The notes: generated from the letters alone by a model not told the origin. A DNA stretch of 29,696 bases from a virus (IMGVR_UViG_3300048010_000288:1-29696); one strand, 5' to 3'. Shown: positions 23,772 through 29,696, numbered from the stretch's first letter. Numbers and translations: made by a program.

Positions 23772-24458
23772 ATGACATTCCTCACCGATGCTGCTAAATA
23801 CTATAAAGCTGAGCCCCACCAGATTGCAGCCTGGGAAGCTTTAGAGGCTGAGCTATCTGCTACTACCTTAGAAGAGTTTAAGAGGGCTTACAGGGGCTCT
23901 CAGGAGCCTCCTACGGTCTCTGGTGATTATATTGAATTCACTAGAGATACCTTTTCTAAACTTACTGGCTATGCAGCCAACCTCTTCACGCAAGTAGAGG
24001 CAGACGATTGCACAAATCTATTCGAAATTACTGGCTTTGGATATGACCCGGAGCTAGCAGCTATGTTGATGGCAAACATCTTACATGAGACTTGCAATCT
24101 TAAGTATATGCAAGAGATTGCAGATGGCTGGGCGTATGAGGGTCGTGCCGATCTCGGTAACACTCAGCCAGGTGACGGACCCCGCTACAAGGGGGCCGGC
24201 GTTTTGCAGCTCACAGGTAGATACAACTACCAGAGATGCAGTCAGACTCTCGCTGATCCACGGGTAATGAAGGGCGTCGATTATGTCGCCAAGACTTACC
24301 CCTTCCGCTCTGCAGAAGGTTGGATTACTGATAACGACCTCCTTACAGTTGCTAAGACTAAAGGATTCGATGACGTCTGCTACCGAATTAACGGTGGTTG
24401 GAACGGCTACGAAGATCGTAAAGCTAAATACAAGATCTGCAGAGATGTTCTGATCTGA
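23772..24458 (+). CDS. GH19-type endolysin (chitinase-like lysozyme)
   Basis: A 228-aa lytic enzyme. Residues ~90-228 match the glycoside hydrolase family 19 fold used by many phage endolysins: ANILHET with candidate catalytic Glu106, YEGR with Glu123, the substrate-groove motif YKGAGVLQLTGRYNY (139-153), and the C-terminal INGGWNGYEDRKAKY. It would cleave peptidoglycan glycan strands at lysis. The first ~85 residues are a helical, acidic segment that I do not recognise and that could be a wall-binding or regulatory part. No signal peptide is seen, so release would depend on a holin, possibly the small membrane protein at 25031. Confidence 0.85.
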   Translation: MTFLTDAAKYYKAEPHQIAAWEALEAELSATTLEEFKRAYRGSQEPPTVSGDYIEFTRDTFSKLTGYAANLFTQVEADDCTNLFEITGFGYDPELAAMLMANILHETCNLKYMQEIADGWAYEGRADLGNTQPGDGPRYKGAGVLQLTGRYNYQRCSQTLADPRVMKGVDYVAKTYPFRSAEGWITDNDLLTVAKTKGFDDVCYRINGGWNGYEDRKAKYKICRDVLI

Positions 24459-24471
24459 TCTGAAAACAATT

Positions 24472-25038
24472 ATGGATAAAGTTATCGACCTAATCGCGTC
24501 GATGGTCAGCCCTGGAAAAACCTGGGGTTGTTTCTTTCGTAAGACTTTATCCACACTCCTAGTTGCTTCTATTGGAGCCTATGGCTTCAACGCATACCAG
24601 CGCTTAGAAAGAAGTAGCTGGGAGGATCTCCCTCTTCACACCGCCATTATGGAGGGGGATATTGCTAAGCAGGTACAACGGTATCTTGACGGGTTAAAGG
24701 TTGCAGACTCCGGTTTGCGGTCTATCTGGCTTTATAGCTGGCCCGACGCAAGATCACTCATACCTGTTGCACATGCTGGGCATCATGTTAATCCACTTCC
24801 CCTTGGTTATTGGATCGTTTCTGATTCTGACTCTGTAGGGGAGATGGTGTTAGGTACATGCACCTGTATAGATCGTCCCGGTAAGAAGTTATTGGCTTGT
24901 CCAATCTTTGCTGAGAATGATGCTTGGGGTGTTGTTGTGTTTGAACATGAACCCGGTAGCAGGCGTATGCCTGGATATAAAAATGTCTATGCAGCCTTAG
25001 CTCACAAACTATCCCATATCATCTACCATCATGATTGA
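24472..25038 (+). CDS. Membrane-anchored protein with possible GAF-like domain
   Basis: A 188-aa protein not firmly recognised. Seen: a basic/amphipathic N-terminus, one hydrophobic segment at about 24-39 (KTLSTLLVASIGAYGF), a short helical linker, then a soluble domain with IWLYSWPDARSLIPVAHAGHH (84-104), GTCTCIDR (128-135) and KKLLACPIFAENDAWGVVVFEHEPGS. The alternating strands and the pattern of a cysteine-containing strand followed by a G-V-V-V-F-E hairpin look like a GAF-type sensor or its degenerate relative, which is an inference. Its position between endolysin and a holin-like gene suggests a role in lysis or its timing, possibly as a membrane-tethered sensor. It overlaps the next gene by eight bases. 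Confidence 0.6.
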   Translation: MDKVIDLIASMVSPGKTWGCFFRKTLSTLLVASIGAYGFNAYQRLERSSWEDLPLHTAIMEGDIAKQVQRYLDGLKVADSGLRSIWLYSWPDARSLIPVAHAGHHVNPLPLGYWIVSDSDSVGEMVLGTCTCIDRPGKKLLACPIFAENDAWGVVVFEHEPGSRRMPGYKNVYAALAHKLSHIIYHHD

Positions 25039-25201
25039 AATTCTAGGTGTCAAGATCTCTGCTGAGGTCTTGGCTGCTCTGGCCTTTGTTTTGTCGGAGC
25101 TTATTGGTGCATCTAAGCTTAAGCAGAATGGTGTAGTAGCCCTTCTGGTTGATCAGCTTGCACGAGTTGGAAAGTCTCCTGTTCGTCGTCGTCGGGGTTG
25201 A
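25031..25201 (+). CDS. 56-aa holin-like membrane protein
   Basis: A 56-aa protein: residues 3-27 form a hydrophobic helix (ISAEVLAALAFVLSELIG), 34-46 a second amphipathic stretch (GVVALLVDQLARV), and the end is strongly basic (RRRR). Small size, one or two helices and a charged C-terminus fit a phage holin, and T7 has its holin (gene 17.5) at this place, between fibre and small terminase. It overlaps the preceding gene by eight bases and is followed by terS after one base. Holin function is inferred from position and topology. Confidence 0.6.
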   Translation: MIEILGVKISAEVLAALAFVLSELIGASKLKQNGVVALLVDQLARVGKSPVRRRRG

Positions 25202-25202
25202 T

Positions 25203-25424
25203 ATGAAACGAGCCAGCGAAGATGCCTTTGAAGAGCTTCATGCTCTACTCACCAACGAAATTATTGCCCGGATCAAGTCTGGGGAAGCCACCACGGCTGA
25301 CCTACGTGCTGCCATTGATTGGCTAGCAAAGAACGATATCACCGGCGTTGCTGTGCAGGGTTCTCCCCTCGCTGGCCTCGCTGGCCTGATCCCAGAGCTG
25401 ACTTTCGATGAGGTAAATGGCTAA
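25203..25424 (+). CDS. terS: Small terminase subunit, T7 gp18-like
   Basis: A 73-aa DNA-recognition subunit of the packaging motor (T7 gp18 is 89 aa). It has a helical N-terminus (FEELHALLTNEIIARIKSGE), the ATTADLRAAIDWLAKNDITG segment typical of podoviral small terminases (residues 28-47) and an acidic C-terminus (IPELTFDEV) of the type that contacts the large subunit. ATG 25203 lies one base after the stop of the holin-like gene; an upstream in-frame start at 25149 would overlap that gene by 50 bases and adds an unrelated hydrophobic stretch. It is separated from terL by four other genes, more than in T7. Confidence 0.8.
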   Translation: MKRASEDAFEELHALLTNEIIARIKSGEATTADLRAAIDWLAKNDITGVAVQGSPLAGLAGLIPELTFDEVNG

Positions 25425-25647
25425 GTCATCACCAGCACGCTTGCGTGCCCAAAAAAAATACAACAGGAAGCCTGCGCAGAAGAAGCGTCGGGCTGCCCTA
25501 AATAAAGAGAACCGTCGTCGTGGTACCTACGGCAATGGTGATGGTAAGGACGTCAGCCATAAGAAGAACGGTAAGACCGTACTTGAAAAGGCGTCAACCA
25601 ACCGTCGGCGTAATGGCCGTAACGGTAAAAGCAAATACAAAAAGTAA
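25417..25647 (+). CDS. Highly basic small phage protein, possible HNH relative
   Basis: A 76-aa, very Lys/Arg/Asn-rich protein. The N-terminus (RAQKKYNRKPAQKKRRAALNKENRRRG) should bind nucleic acid, and the middle GDGKDVSHKKNGKTV followed by a NRRRNGRNGK tail resembles the remnant of an HNH-like loop (D-x-x-H then N-R). Proteins of this kind are common near phage terminase genes, usually unnamed. No full HNH metal site is visible, so enzymatic activity is doubtful. It overlaps terS by eight bases and the gene order suggests a packaging-related or DNA-binding role. Confidence 0.6.
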   Translation: MAKSSPARLRAQKKYNRKPAQKKRRAALNKENRRRGTYGNGDGKDVSHKKNGKTVLEKASTNRRRNGRNGKSKYKK

Positions 25648-25671
25648 ACCACCTCACTAAATGAGCCACCG

Positions 25672-25941
25672 ATGGACAGCCCCCGAAGCCTCATGCACGA
25701 TCTTCTCACCTTCCGCGCTTCTGATGCGAAGCGTATGTGGAGGGAAAATATCTTGGCTCGGGATCAATACACCTGCACATATTGTGGGGCTACTGACAAC
25801 TTAACCCTAGATCACATTGTTCCTCGCTGCAAAGGTGGGGCGCGGTGGGATGCAAATAATGTAACTACCGCGTGTCGACCCTGTAACCAGGCCAAGGGCT
25901 CTATGTCTTTGGCTGATTTTCATACATTTATAGCAGCTTAA
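25672..25941 (+). CDS. HNH endonuclease
   Basis: An 89-aa compact HNH nuclease. The zinc-binding cysteine pairs are Cys35/Cys38 (CTYC) and Cys68/Cys71 (CRPC), and the catalytic loop contains Asp47-His48 (DHIVP) and Asn63 followed by Asn72. The N-terminal 25 residues lead into RDQYTCTYCG, the usual start of the domain. HNH proteins beside terminase genes can assist end formation during packaging, as in HK97-type phages, or be homing nucleases; its small size and placement within the terminase gene cluster favour the first, but this is inference. It is 24 bases after the previous gene and three bases before the next. Confidence 0.85.
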   Translation: MDSPRSLMHDLLTFRASDAKRMWRENILARDQYTCTYCGATDNLTLDHIVPRCKGGARWDANNVTTACRPCNQAKGSMSLADFHTFIAA

Positions 25942-25944
25942 ATT

Positions 25945-26319
25945 ATGGCTACTTACCCTAAACAGCTCCAGTTATTTGAAAAGAATGTCATTGGTGGGGA
26001 CATTAGCACCCCTTCCTTTGGAGATAAGGTGATCCTGTCTGATGGCTATGCAGTCATCACCCCTTATACCGTCAATATGATCATCCGCTTCCTTGAGGAG
26101 GATTACACCGGCTACATCACAACAATCGATCATGTACGTCATGAGCCTCGGTTCCGTCCGTTTGATACACCCTTTGGAGATGTTGTGGTGATTGCTACAG
26201 GTAACGTCTCTGGAGATCAGGCCGCCAATGAGCTGATCGAGATTATGCGTATCCTCTGGGACATTGATCGGGCTGTAACCGATAACAGCTTCGGCTACGC
26301 ATCCTCAACTCTTAACTGA
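25945..26319 (+). CDS. Hypothetical protein, 124 aa
   Basis: Not recognised. Seen: a beta-rich N-terminal half (FGDKVILSDGYAVITPYTVNMIIRFLEED), a central TTIDHVRHEPRFRPFDTPFGDVVVIATG stretch and a helical C-terminus (ANELIEIMRILWDID). No signal peptide, membrane helix or catalytic motif is evident. It begins three bases after the HNH gene and is followed eight bases later by a strong terminator, so it is the last gene of the lysis/terminase-small transcription unit. Real coding potential is supported by its position and the absence of competing frames. Confidence 0.65.
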   Translation: MATYPKQLQLFEKNVIGGDISTPSFGDKVILSDGYAVITPYTVNMIIRFLEEDYTGYITTIDHVRHEPRFRPFDTPFGDVVVIATGNVSGDQAANELIEIMRILWDIDRAVTDNSFGYASSTLN

Positions 26320-26326
26320 TGGATAT

Positions 26327-26350
26327 GGGGCTTCGGCCCCTCTTTTTATT
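26327..26350 (+). terminator. Strong intrinsic terminator before the homing-nuclease/terL genes
   Basis: GGGGC (26327-26331), a TTCG tetraloop and GCCCC (26336-26340) are followed at once by TCTTTTTATT. This is the most canonical Rho-independent terminator in the window. It lies directly before the ATG of the next gene (26351), so that gene and terL need read-through or a separate promoter. Confidence 0.85.
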
Positions 26351-26830
26351 ATGCTGAAACACCTCAAAGAGGTGGAGAAGAGAGGCTGTCATAGATACTC
26401 ACTTTATAGATGCCACTGTGATAACGAGAAAGTTATCAGAGATGATTCAGTAAAGAGAGGGCAGTCCTCTTGTGGCTGCGCCCGTGGATCACACTTAAAA
26501 ACTCACGGTCGTGCCCACTCCACTGAAGCGGAACTTTTGTTCCGTTCTAGAAGCCGAGCCCGAAAGAAAGGGTTCGAGCATAACATTGAACTGGATGACA
26601 TTGTTATCCCAGACACTTGTCCATTGCTTGGTATAAGCCTCTACAAGGGCTCTGGAAGCGTTGGGCCTAACTCTCCTACCATTGACCGTATAGACAGCTC
26701 TCAGGGCTATATAAAAGGCAATGTGTGGGTGATCTCATATCGCGCTAATACTATTAAGAATGACGCAACCATCGAAGAACTCGAACTTATCGCTAGAGGA
26801 CTTAGAAAAAAAGATGAGGGAAGACTTTAA
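26351..26830 (+). CDS. HNH-like homing endonuclease, possibly 5'-truncated
   Basis: A 159-aa protein of the free-standing phage HNH-like family. Cys21/Cys23 and Cys41/Cys43 form the N-terminal cysteine motifs (YRCHCDNEKVIR ... SCGCA), the middle is helical (TEAELLFRSRSRARKKGFEH), and the C-terminal active domain has CPLLG, PTIDRID (109-115), QGYIKGNVWVISYRANTIKND. The family's usual beginning, a short G-x-L-x-V strand before EVEKRG, is missing: the ATG comes right after the terminator T-run, so the gene may have lost its first 10-15 codons or starts at this ATG by insertion. Its last 71 bases overlap the terL frame if terL starts at 26760. No ribosome-binding site is visible. Confidence 0.8.
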   Translation: MLKHLKEVEKRGCHRYSLYRCHCDNEKVIRDDSVKRGQSSCGCARGSHLKTHGRAHSTEAELLFRSRSRARKKGFEHNIELDDIVIPDTCPLLGISLYKGSGSVGPNSPTIDRIDSSQGYIKGNVWVISYRANTIKNDATIEELELIARGLRKKDEGRL

Positions 26831-28508
26831 GGTCTTCCTCACTCTTGTCTGGGTAGAGCTAAATCTACCAAAACCCACACGGGCACAGTTGGCTATTGCT
26901 GACTATCTCCAGCATGGCCCAAAACGCTTGCAAATCGCAGCTTTTCGCGGTGTGGGGAAATCATGGATTACAGCAGCCTTTGTGCTGTGGGTCCTATTCA
27001 ATGATCCAGACAAAAAGATTATGGTTATATCTGCATCTAAAGAACGCGCAGACAACTTTTCTATCTTTTGTCAGAAACTAATCATTGACATCTCATGGCT
27101 AAACTTCCTCGGTCCAAAAGACTCAGATCAACGGTGGTCCCGCATCAGCTTCGATGTAGGCCCCGCCAAACCCCACCAGGCTCCCAGTGTAAAGAGTGTG
27201 GGTATCACAGGCCAGATGACGGGTTCTCGTGCCCACTTGATGATCTTTGATGACGTCGAGGTCCCAGCTAACTCCGCTACAGATATGCAGCGGGAGAAAC
27301 TCCTACAACTAGTAACTGAAAGTGAATCAATCCTTACACCTGATGAGGGCTCCAGGATCTTGTTTCTTGGGACACCGCAGTCGACTTTCACCATCTACAG
27401 AAAGTTGGCCGAGCGGTCATATCGCCCCTTCGTGTGGCCAGCTCGATATCCACGAGATCTCAGCAAGTATGAGGGACTACTCGCACCGCAGCTGGTCGAA
27501 GACATTGAGAGAGGACAGGATCCCTGGACACCTACAGATACACGCTTCAATGACCTAGACCTCATGGAGAGGGAGTCGGCTATGGGTAAGTCGAACTTCA
27601 TGCTCCAGTTCATGCTCGATACGAGTATGTCTGATGCTGAGAAGTTCCCTCTTAAGTTCCAAGACCTTATTTGCACACCCCTAGGTGATGAATGTGCTGA
27701 GCGTTATGCCTGGTCTGCTGATCCTAGATATATGATCAAGTCCTTAAACCCCGTAGGACTGCCCGGAGATCGCTTCTACGGGCCGATGTTCATTGATGAG
27801 GGTGTTTGTGAGTACAACGAAACAATCGTCTCTGTAGACCCTTCTGGACGTGGCTCAGATGAAACAGTTGCTGTGGTGCTGTCAAGCGCTAATGGTTATG
27901 TCTTTGTTCGTGATATGCGGGCTTTCAGGGATGGTTATTCTGATAGCACCCTATCTAGCATTGTCCGACTCGGTAAAAAGTATCGGGCAAGCCGTCTCCT
28001 CATCGAATCAAACTTCGGTGATGGAATGATTTGTGAACTCTTCAATAGACACATCCAACAGATGGGTGCTGCCTTCTCTACTGAAGAAGTTCGTGCAACA
28101 GTGAGAAAAGAAGAACGCATCATCGAAACACTAGAGCCGGTGATGAATCAACACAAACTTATTATTGACCCTAAGGTCTGGGAGTATGATTATGCCAGCA
28201 ATCCTGATGCACCTCCTGAGAAACGATTGGAGTACATGCTCGGATACCAAATGTCGCGCATGTGCCGAGAAAAGGGCGCTGTCAAACATGATGACCGAAT
28301 TGATGCCCTTAGTCAGGGAGTACAATGGTTTATCGATAGCCTTGCACAAAGTGCTCACAAAGCCCAAGCTCTTAGAAAACACGAAGAGTGGAAAGCAATG
28401 ATGGATCTCTTTGAATCAGACCCTCATAGAGCCACAGATGCACTAGCACTTGGTTATTCCTTCAAATCCCTTAAAACCACTGGTAGCTCTAAGGTTTGGG
28501 GTTGGTAG
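26760..28508 (+). CDS. terL: Large terminase subunit (packaging ATPase/nuclease), T7 gp19-like
   Basis: A 582-aa packaging motor (T7 gp19 is 586 aa). The Walker A motif RGVGKS is at 63-68, followed by DKKIMVISASKERAD; the conserved GITGQMTGSRAHLMIFDDVE holds Walker B; LFLGTPQS is the coupling motif. The C-terminal nuclease has VSVDPSGRGSDE, IESNFGDG and KHDDRIDALS acidic sites. The ATPase pumps DNA into the procapsid and the nuclease cuts the concatemer. The first 18 codons lie inside the homing-nuclease gene; an internal ATG at 26814 would start just at the conserved EDFKVFL segment, so the true start is uncertain. It is the last gene before a long gene-free stretch. Confidence 0.95.
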   Translation: MTQPSKNSNLSLEDLEKKMREDFKVFLTLVWVELNLPKPTRAQLAIADYLQHGPKRLQIAAFRGVGKSWITAAFVLWVLFNDPDKKIMVISASKERADNFSIFCQKLIIDISWLNFLGPKDSDQRWSRISFDVGPAKPHQAPSVKSVGITGQMTGSRAHLMIFDDVEVPANSATDMQREKLLQLVTESESILTPDEGSRILFLGTPQSTFTIYRKLAERSYRPFVWPARYPRDLSKYEGLLAPQLVEDIERGQDPWTPTDTRFNDLDLMERESAMGKSNFMLQFMLDTSMSDAEKFPLKFQDLICTPLGDECAERYAWSADPRYMIKSLNPVGLPGDRFYGPMFIDEGVCEYNETIVSVDPSGRGSDETVAVVLSSANGYVFVRDMRAFRDGYSDSTLSSIVRLGKKYRASRLLIESNFGDGMICELFNRHIQQMGAAFSTEEVRATVRKEERIIETLEPVMNQHKLIIDPKVWEYDYASNPDAPPEKRLEYMLGYQMSRMCREKGAVKHDDRIDALSQGVQWFIDSLAQSAHKAQALRKHEEWKAMMDLFESDPHRATDALALGYSFKSLKTTGSSKVWGW

Positions 28509-28529
28509 GTTCTATTGGCGTCCCCTAAG

Positions 28530-28551
28530 CAAGAGAAGTGGTGCTCTCTTG
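28530..28551 (+). other. Perfect 7-bp hairpin after terL
   Basis: CAAGAGA (28530-28536) pairs perfectly with TCTCTTG (28545-28551) around an 8-base loop, 22 bases after the terL stop. Without a following T-run it is more likely an mRNA 3'-end or processing element than a terminator. Confidence 0.45.
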
Positions 28552-28562
28552 TGTGGATATGC

Positions 28563-28620
28563 GGTGAGATTGGAGGGACCTAGTTTGCTGAACTTCGGCG
28601 CTAGCCCTCCTCTCGCTTTA
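28563..28620 (+). terminator. Long terminator-like stem after terL
   Basis: GGAGGG (28572-28577) pairs with CCCTCC (28605-28610), extended outside by GAGA/TCTC (28566-28569 with 28611-28614) across a TT bulge and inside by CTAG/CTAG. CGCTTTAAT follows. It is the natural end of the late transcript; the T-run is short. Confidence 0.5.
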
Positions 28621-28640
28621 ATACACACAACCAAATTAAA

Positions 28641-28800
28641 TCAAGACTGGTAGGGAGAAAGTCCCGTGCTCTGACGACTGGGGCACAAATAACACACCAG
28701 ATCCCTGTCAATAGTACAAGAGTAGTACACACCCCAGTCGGTCTCCCGTCGACAGGACGGGGAAGCCCGCAGGGGTGAACCGGACCTGACCCAGGGACAT
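28641..28800 (+). ncRNA. Candidate structured RNA or genome-end element (unknown)
   Basis: This gene-free, GC-rich stretch holds several perfect complementarities: CGACTGGGG (28675-28683) with CCCCAGTCG (28732-28740); GGGAGA (28653-28658) with TCTCCC (28742-28747); GTGCTC (28666-28671) with GGGCAC (28681-28686); CTGGT (28647-28651) with ACCAG (28696-28700); CCTGTC (28704-28709) with GACAGG (28751-28756); and hairpin CCCGTC (28745-28750)/GACGGG (28756-28761). Some exclude each other, as in a switching or pseudoknotted RNA. No tRNA, group I intron, RNase P or hammerhead core is recognised. It could be an ncRNA, a 5' leader for the thyX unit, or DNA structure at the genome end or packaging site. 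The strand is inferred from the neighbours. Confidence 0.4.
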
Positions 28801-28801
28801 G

Positions 28802-28819
28802 GTGAAGTGATCACATCAC
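28802..28819. repeat. 18-bp inverted repeat, possible operator
   Basis: GTGAAGTGA (28802-28810) is followed by TCACATCAC (28811-28819): a near-perfect palindrome with a single symmetric mismatch and the perfect core GTGATCAC. It lies between the GC-rich structured region and the AT-rich run before thyX, a plausible binding site for a dimeric regulator; no such protein is identified in the window. Confidence 0.4.
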
Positions 28820-28824
28820 AATCA

Positions 28825-28894
28825 TCACAAACCATCCATAATAGTATACATAGTATATATCTATGATTACTATTATTATATACATATCCTCTAT
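28825..28894 (+). promoter_or_regulatory. AT-rich run upstream of thyX, possible early promoter
   Basis: About 70 bases made almost only of A and T, with several TATA-like hexamers (TATACAT, TATTAT, TATATAC). The sharp change from the GC-rich region before it and its place upstream of thyX fit a host RNA polymerase promoter at the start of the early region. No convincing -35 box is seen, so the exact element cannot be given. Confidence 0.3.
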
Positions 28895-29533
28895 ATGTCT
28901 ATCACCAATCTAATTACTATTACTCCTAAGGCTGAGGAGATTATTGCTTACTGTGCAAGGGTATCTAACCCTTCTAATCAGGATAATCCTGAGAGTGAGA
29001 AACTTATTCGTTATCTCATCAAACACAGACATTGGTCTCCTTTTGAAATGGCTCATATGGTGGTTGAGATTAATACCACTAGAGCTATTGCTGCTCAGAT
29101 CCTTCGTCATAGATCTTTCTCCTTTCAAGAGTTCTCTCAAAGGTATGCTGATATTGATTTCTTGTCTGGTTTAGAAGTACCAGATCTTAGACGTCAAGAT
29201 ACTAAGAATAGACAGAACTCTATTGATGATCTTGATCCAGGTGTTGTCTCCTATTACCAACGACAGATCGATGCTCATTTCGATAATGCTTTGGATCTTT
29301 ATCGGGATCTTGTGGACTCTGGGGTAGCCAAAGAGTGTGCTCGTGGTGTTCTTCCACTCAATACTCCTAGCCGCCTCTATATGGCCGGATCAGTTCGTTC
29401 ATGGCTGCATTATGTAGATCTGAGATCTGCTAATGGAACTCAGAAAGAACACATGGAGATCGCTCTTGGTGTGAAGGAGATTATCCGCACTGAGCTTCCC
29501 AACATATTCTCTGCCTTCTTTACAGATGGATGA
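28895..29533 (+). CDS. thyX: FAD-dependent thymidylate synthase ThyX
   Basis: A 212-aa flavin-dependent thymidylate synthase that makes dTMP from dUMP. The ThyX signature RHR-x7-S is present: Arg71-His72-Arg73, then SFSFQEF and Ser81 (SQRY). The HWSPFEMAHMVVEI segment (46-59) and the C-terminal NTPSRLYMAGSVRSWLHYVDLR (about 154-175) match the family. It complements MazG and ribonucleotide reductase in the nucleotide supply. No Shine-Dalgarno is visible; an AT-rich run lies upstream. The next gene starts inside its last codons. In many T7-like phages this gene would be in the early/middle region, so terL to thyX probably spans the right end to left end junction of the genome map. Confidence 0.95.
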   Translation: MSITNLITITPKAEEIIAYCARVSNPSNQDNPESEKLIRYLIKHRHWSPFEMAHMVVEINTTRAIAAQILRHRSFSFQEFSQRYADIDFLSGLEVPDLRRQDTKNRQNSIDDLDPGVVSYYQRQIDAHFDNALDLYRDLVDSGVAKECARGVLPLNTPSRLYMAGSVRSWLHYVDLRSANGTQKEHMEIALGVKEIIRTELPNIFSAFFTDG

Positions 29534-29696
29534 TGATCGTAAACAACGCCTTCAGGCAGCTCTAGAAGCTGCTAGAAAGGCTAAGAATCCTGTTATGGTT
29601 AGATCCATACAGGCAGCCTTAAATGATGAGGTTGTAGACCCTTTTGAGGGGATGTCCATTCATCCAGAGGTAGATCATCTCTGGAAGTTTCCACTT
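29526..29696 (+). CDS. Hypothetical protein, 5' part (runs off the window)
   Basis: An open frame of 57 codons up to the window edge, starting with an ATG that overlaps the thyX stop by eight bases. Seen: a charged, helical beginning (MDDDRKQRLQAALEAARKAK) and a later DPFEGMSIHPEVDHLW. The N-terminus looks like a helical, possibly DNA-binding or regulatory phage protein, but no family is recognised. Coding is supported by the tight overlap and continuous frame. Confidence 0.6.
   Translation, partial: MDDDRKQRLQAALEAARKAKNPVMVRSIQAALNDEVVDPFEGMSIHPEVDHLWKFPL

Noticed and set aside
28653-28671. GGAGAAAGTCCCGTGCTC, like the GAGGAAAGTCCGGGCTC block of RNase P RNA
   Set aside because: The rest of the RNase P core, including the conserved AGA..ACA..CCGCTTA-like part, is absent from the 160-base region.
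28671-28677. CTGACGA, matching the CUGANGA box of a hammerhead ribozyme, with GAAA upstream
   Set aside because: No GAA follows the stem that would be stem II, and only ten bases separate GAAA from CTGACGA, too few for the two other stems.
28509-28894. tRNA gene or group I intron in the gene-free gap
   Set aside because: No T-arm GGTTCRANYCC-type block, no CCA-adjacent acceptor pairing, and no group I P/Q/R/S core elements were found.

Overview
The window is part of a T7-like podovirus (autographivirus-type) genome infecting marine picocyanobacteria, most likely Synechococcus. The evidence is a complete T7-order morphogenesis block on the + strand (portal, scaffold, capsid, tail tubular A and B, internal virion proteins 13-16, tail fibre, lysis genes, small and large terminase) together with cyanobacterial photosynthesis genes (psbA for D1 and hli) between scaffold and capsid. 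The photosynthesis genes fix the host group. The choice of Synechococcus over Prochlorococcus rests only on the moderate base composition and is an inference. All supported genes are on the + strand and packed closely, often overlapping by 1-10 bases.

Layout. Bases 1-2512: nucleotide supply genes (MazG-like pyrophosphohydrolase, class I ribonucleotide reductase alpha and beta), coupled by TGATG and TAATG overlaps. 2505-5718: two small genes, the portal, a small basic protein and the acidic scaffold. 5718-7251: a host-interaction island: a glutamine riboswitch-like leader (Downstream-peptide / glutamine-II type) that folds over the Shine-Dalgarno of a 43-aa protein with a cyanobacterial KLTYRGVxY motif, then psbA and hli. 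7252-8462: terminator, a leader with two perfect 14-bp palindromes, major capsid gene and a post-capsid terminator. 8485-21125: tail tubes and ejection proteins; here the peptidoglycan-cleaving domain is at the end of the gp15 homologue rather than in gp16. 21126-25201: a tailspike-like fibre, a GH19-type endolysin, a membrane-anchored protein of unknown function and a small holin-like protein. 25203-28508: small terminase, three small genes (one HNH nuclease), a strong terminator, a second homing-nuclease-like gene and the large terminase. 28509-28894: a gene-free stretch with terminator-like hairpins, a GC-rich region with several mutually exclusive perfect helices (candidate structured RNA or genome-end/packaging element), an inverted repeat and an AT-rich promoter-like run. 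28895-29696: thyX and the start of another gene, probably the beginning of the early region.

How it fits together: MazG, RNR and ThyX would supply deoxynucleotides; D1 and Hli would sustain host photosystem II during infection; the small riboswitch-controlled protein would tie a phage gene to cellular glutamine, the nitrogen-status signal of cyanobacteria; the late block builds, packages and releases virions. The points most worth checking are the glutamine riboswitch plus small-protein module, the tyrosine-less RNR beta subunit, the structured gene-free region after terL, and the homing-nuclease gene between a terminator and the start of terL.
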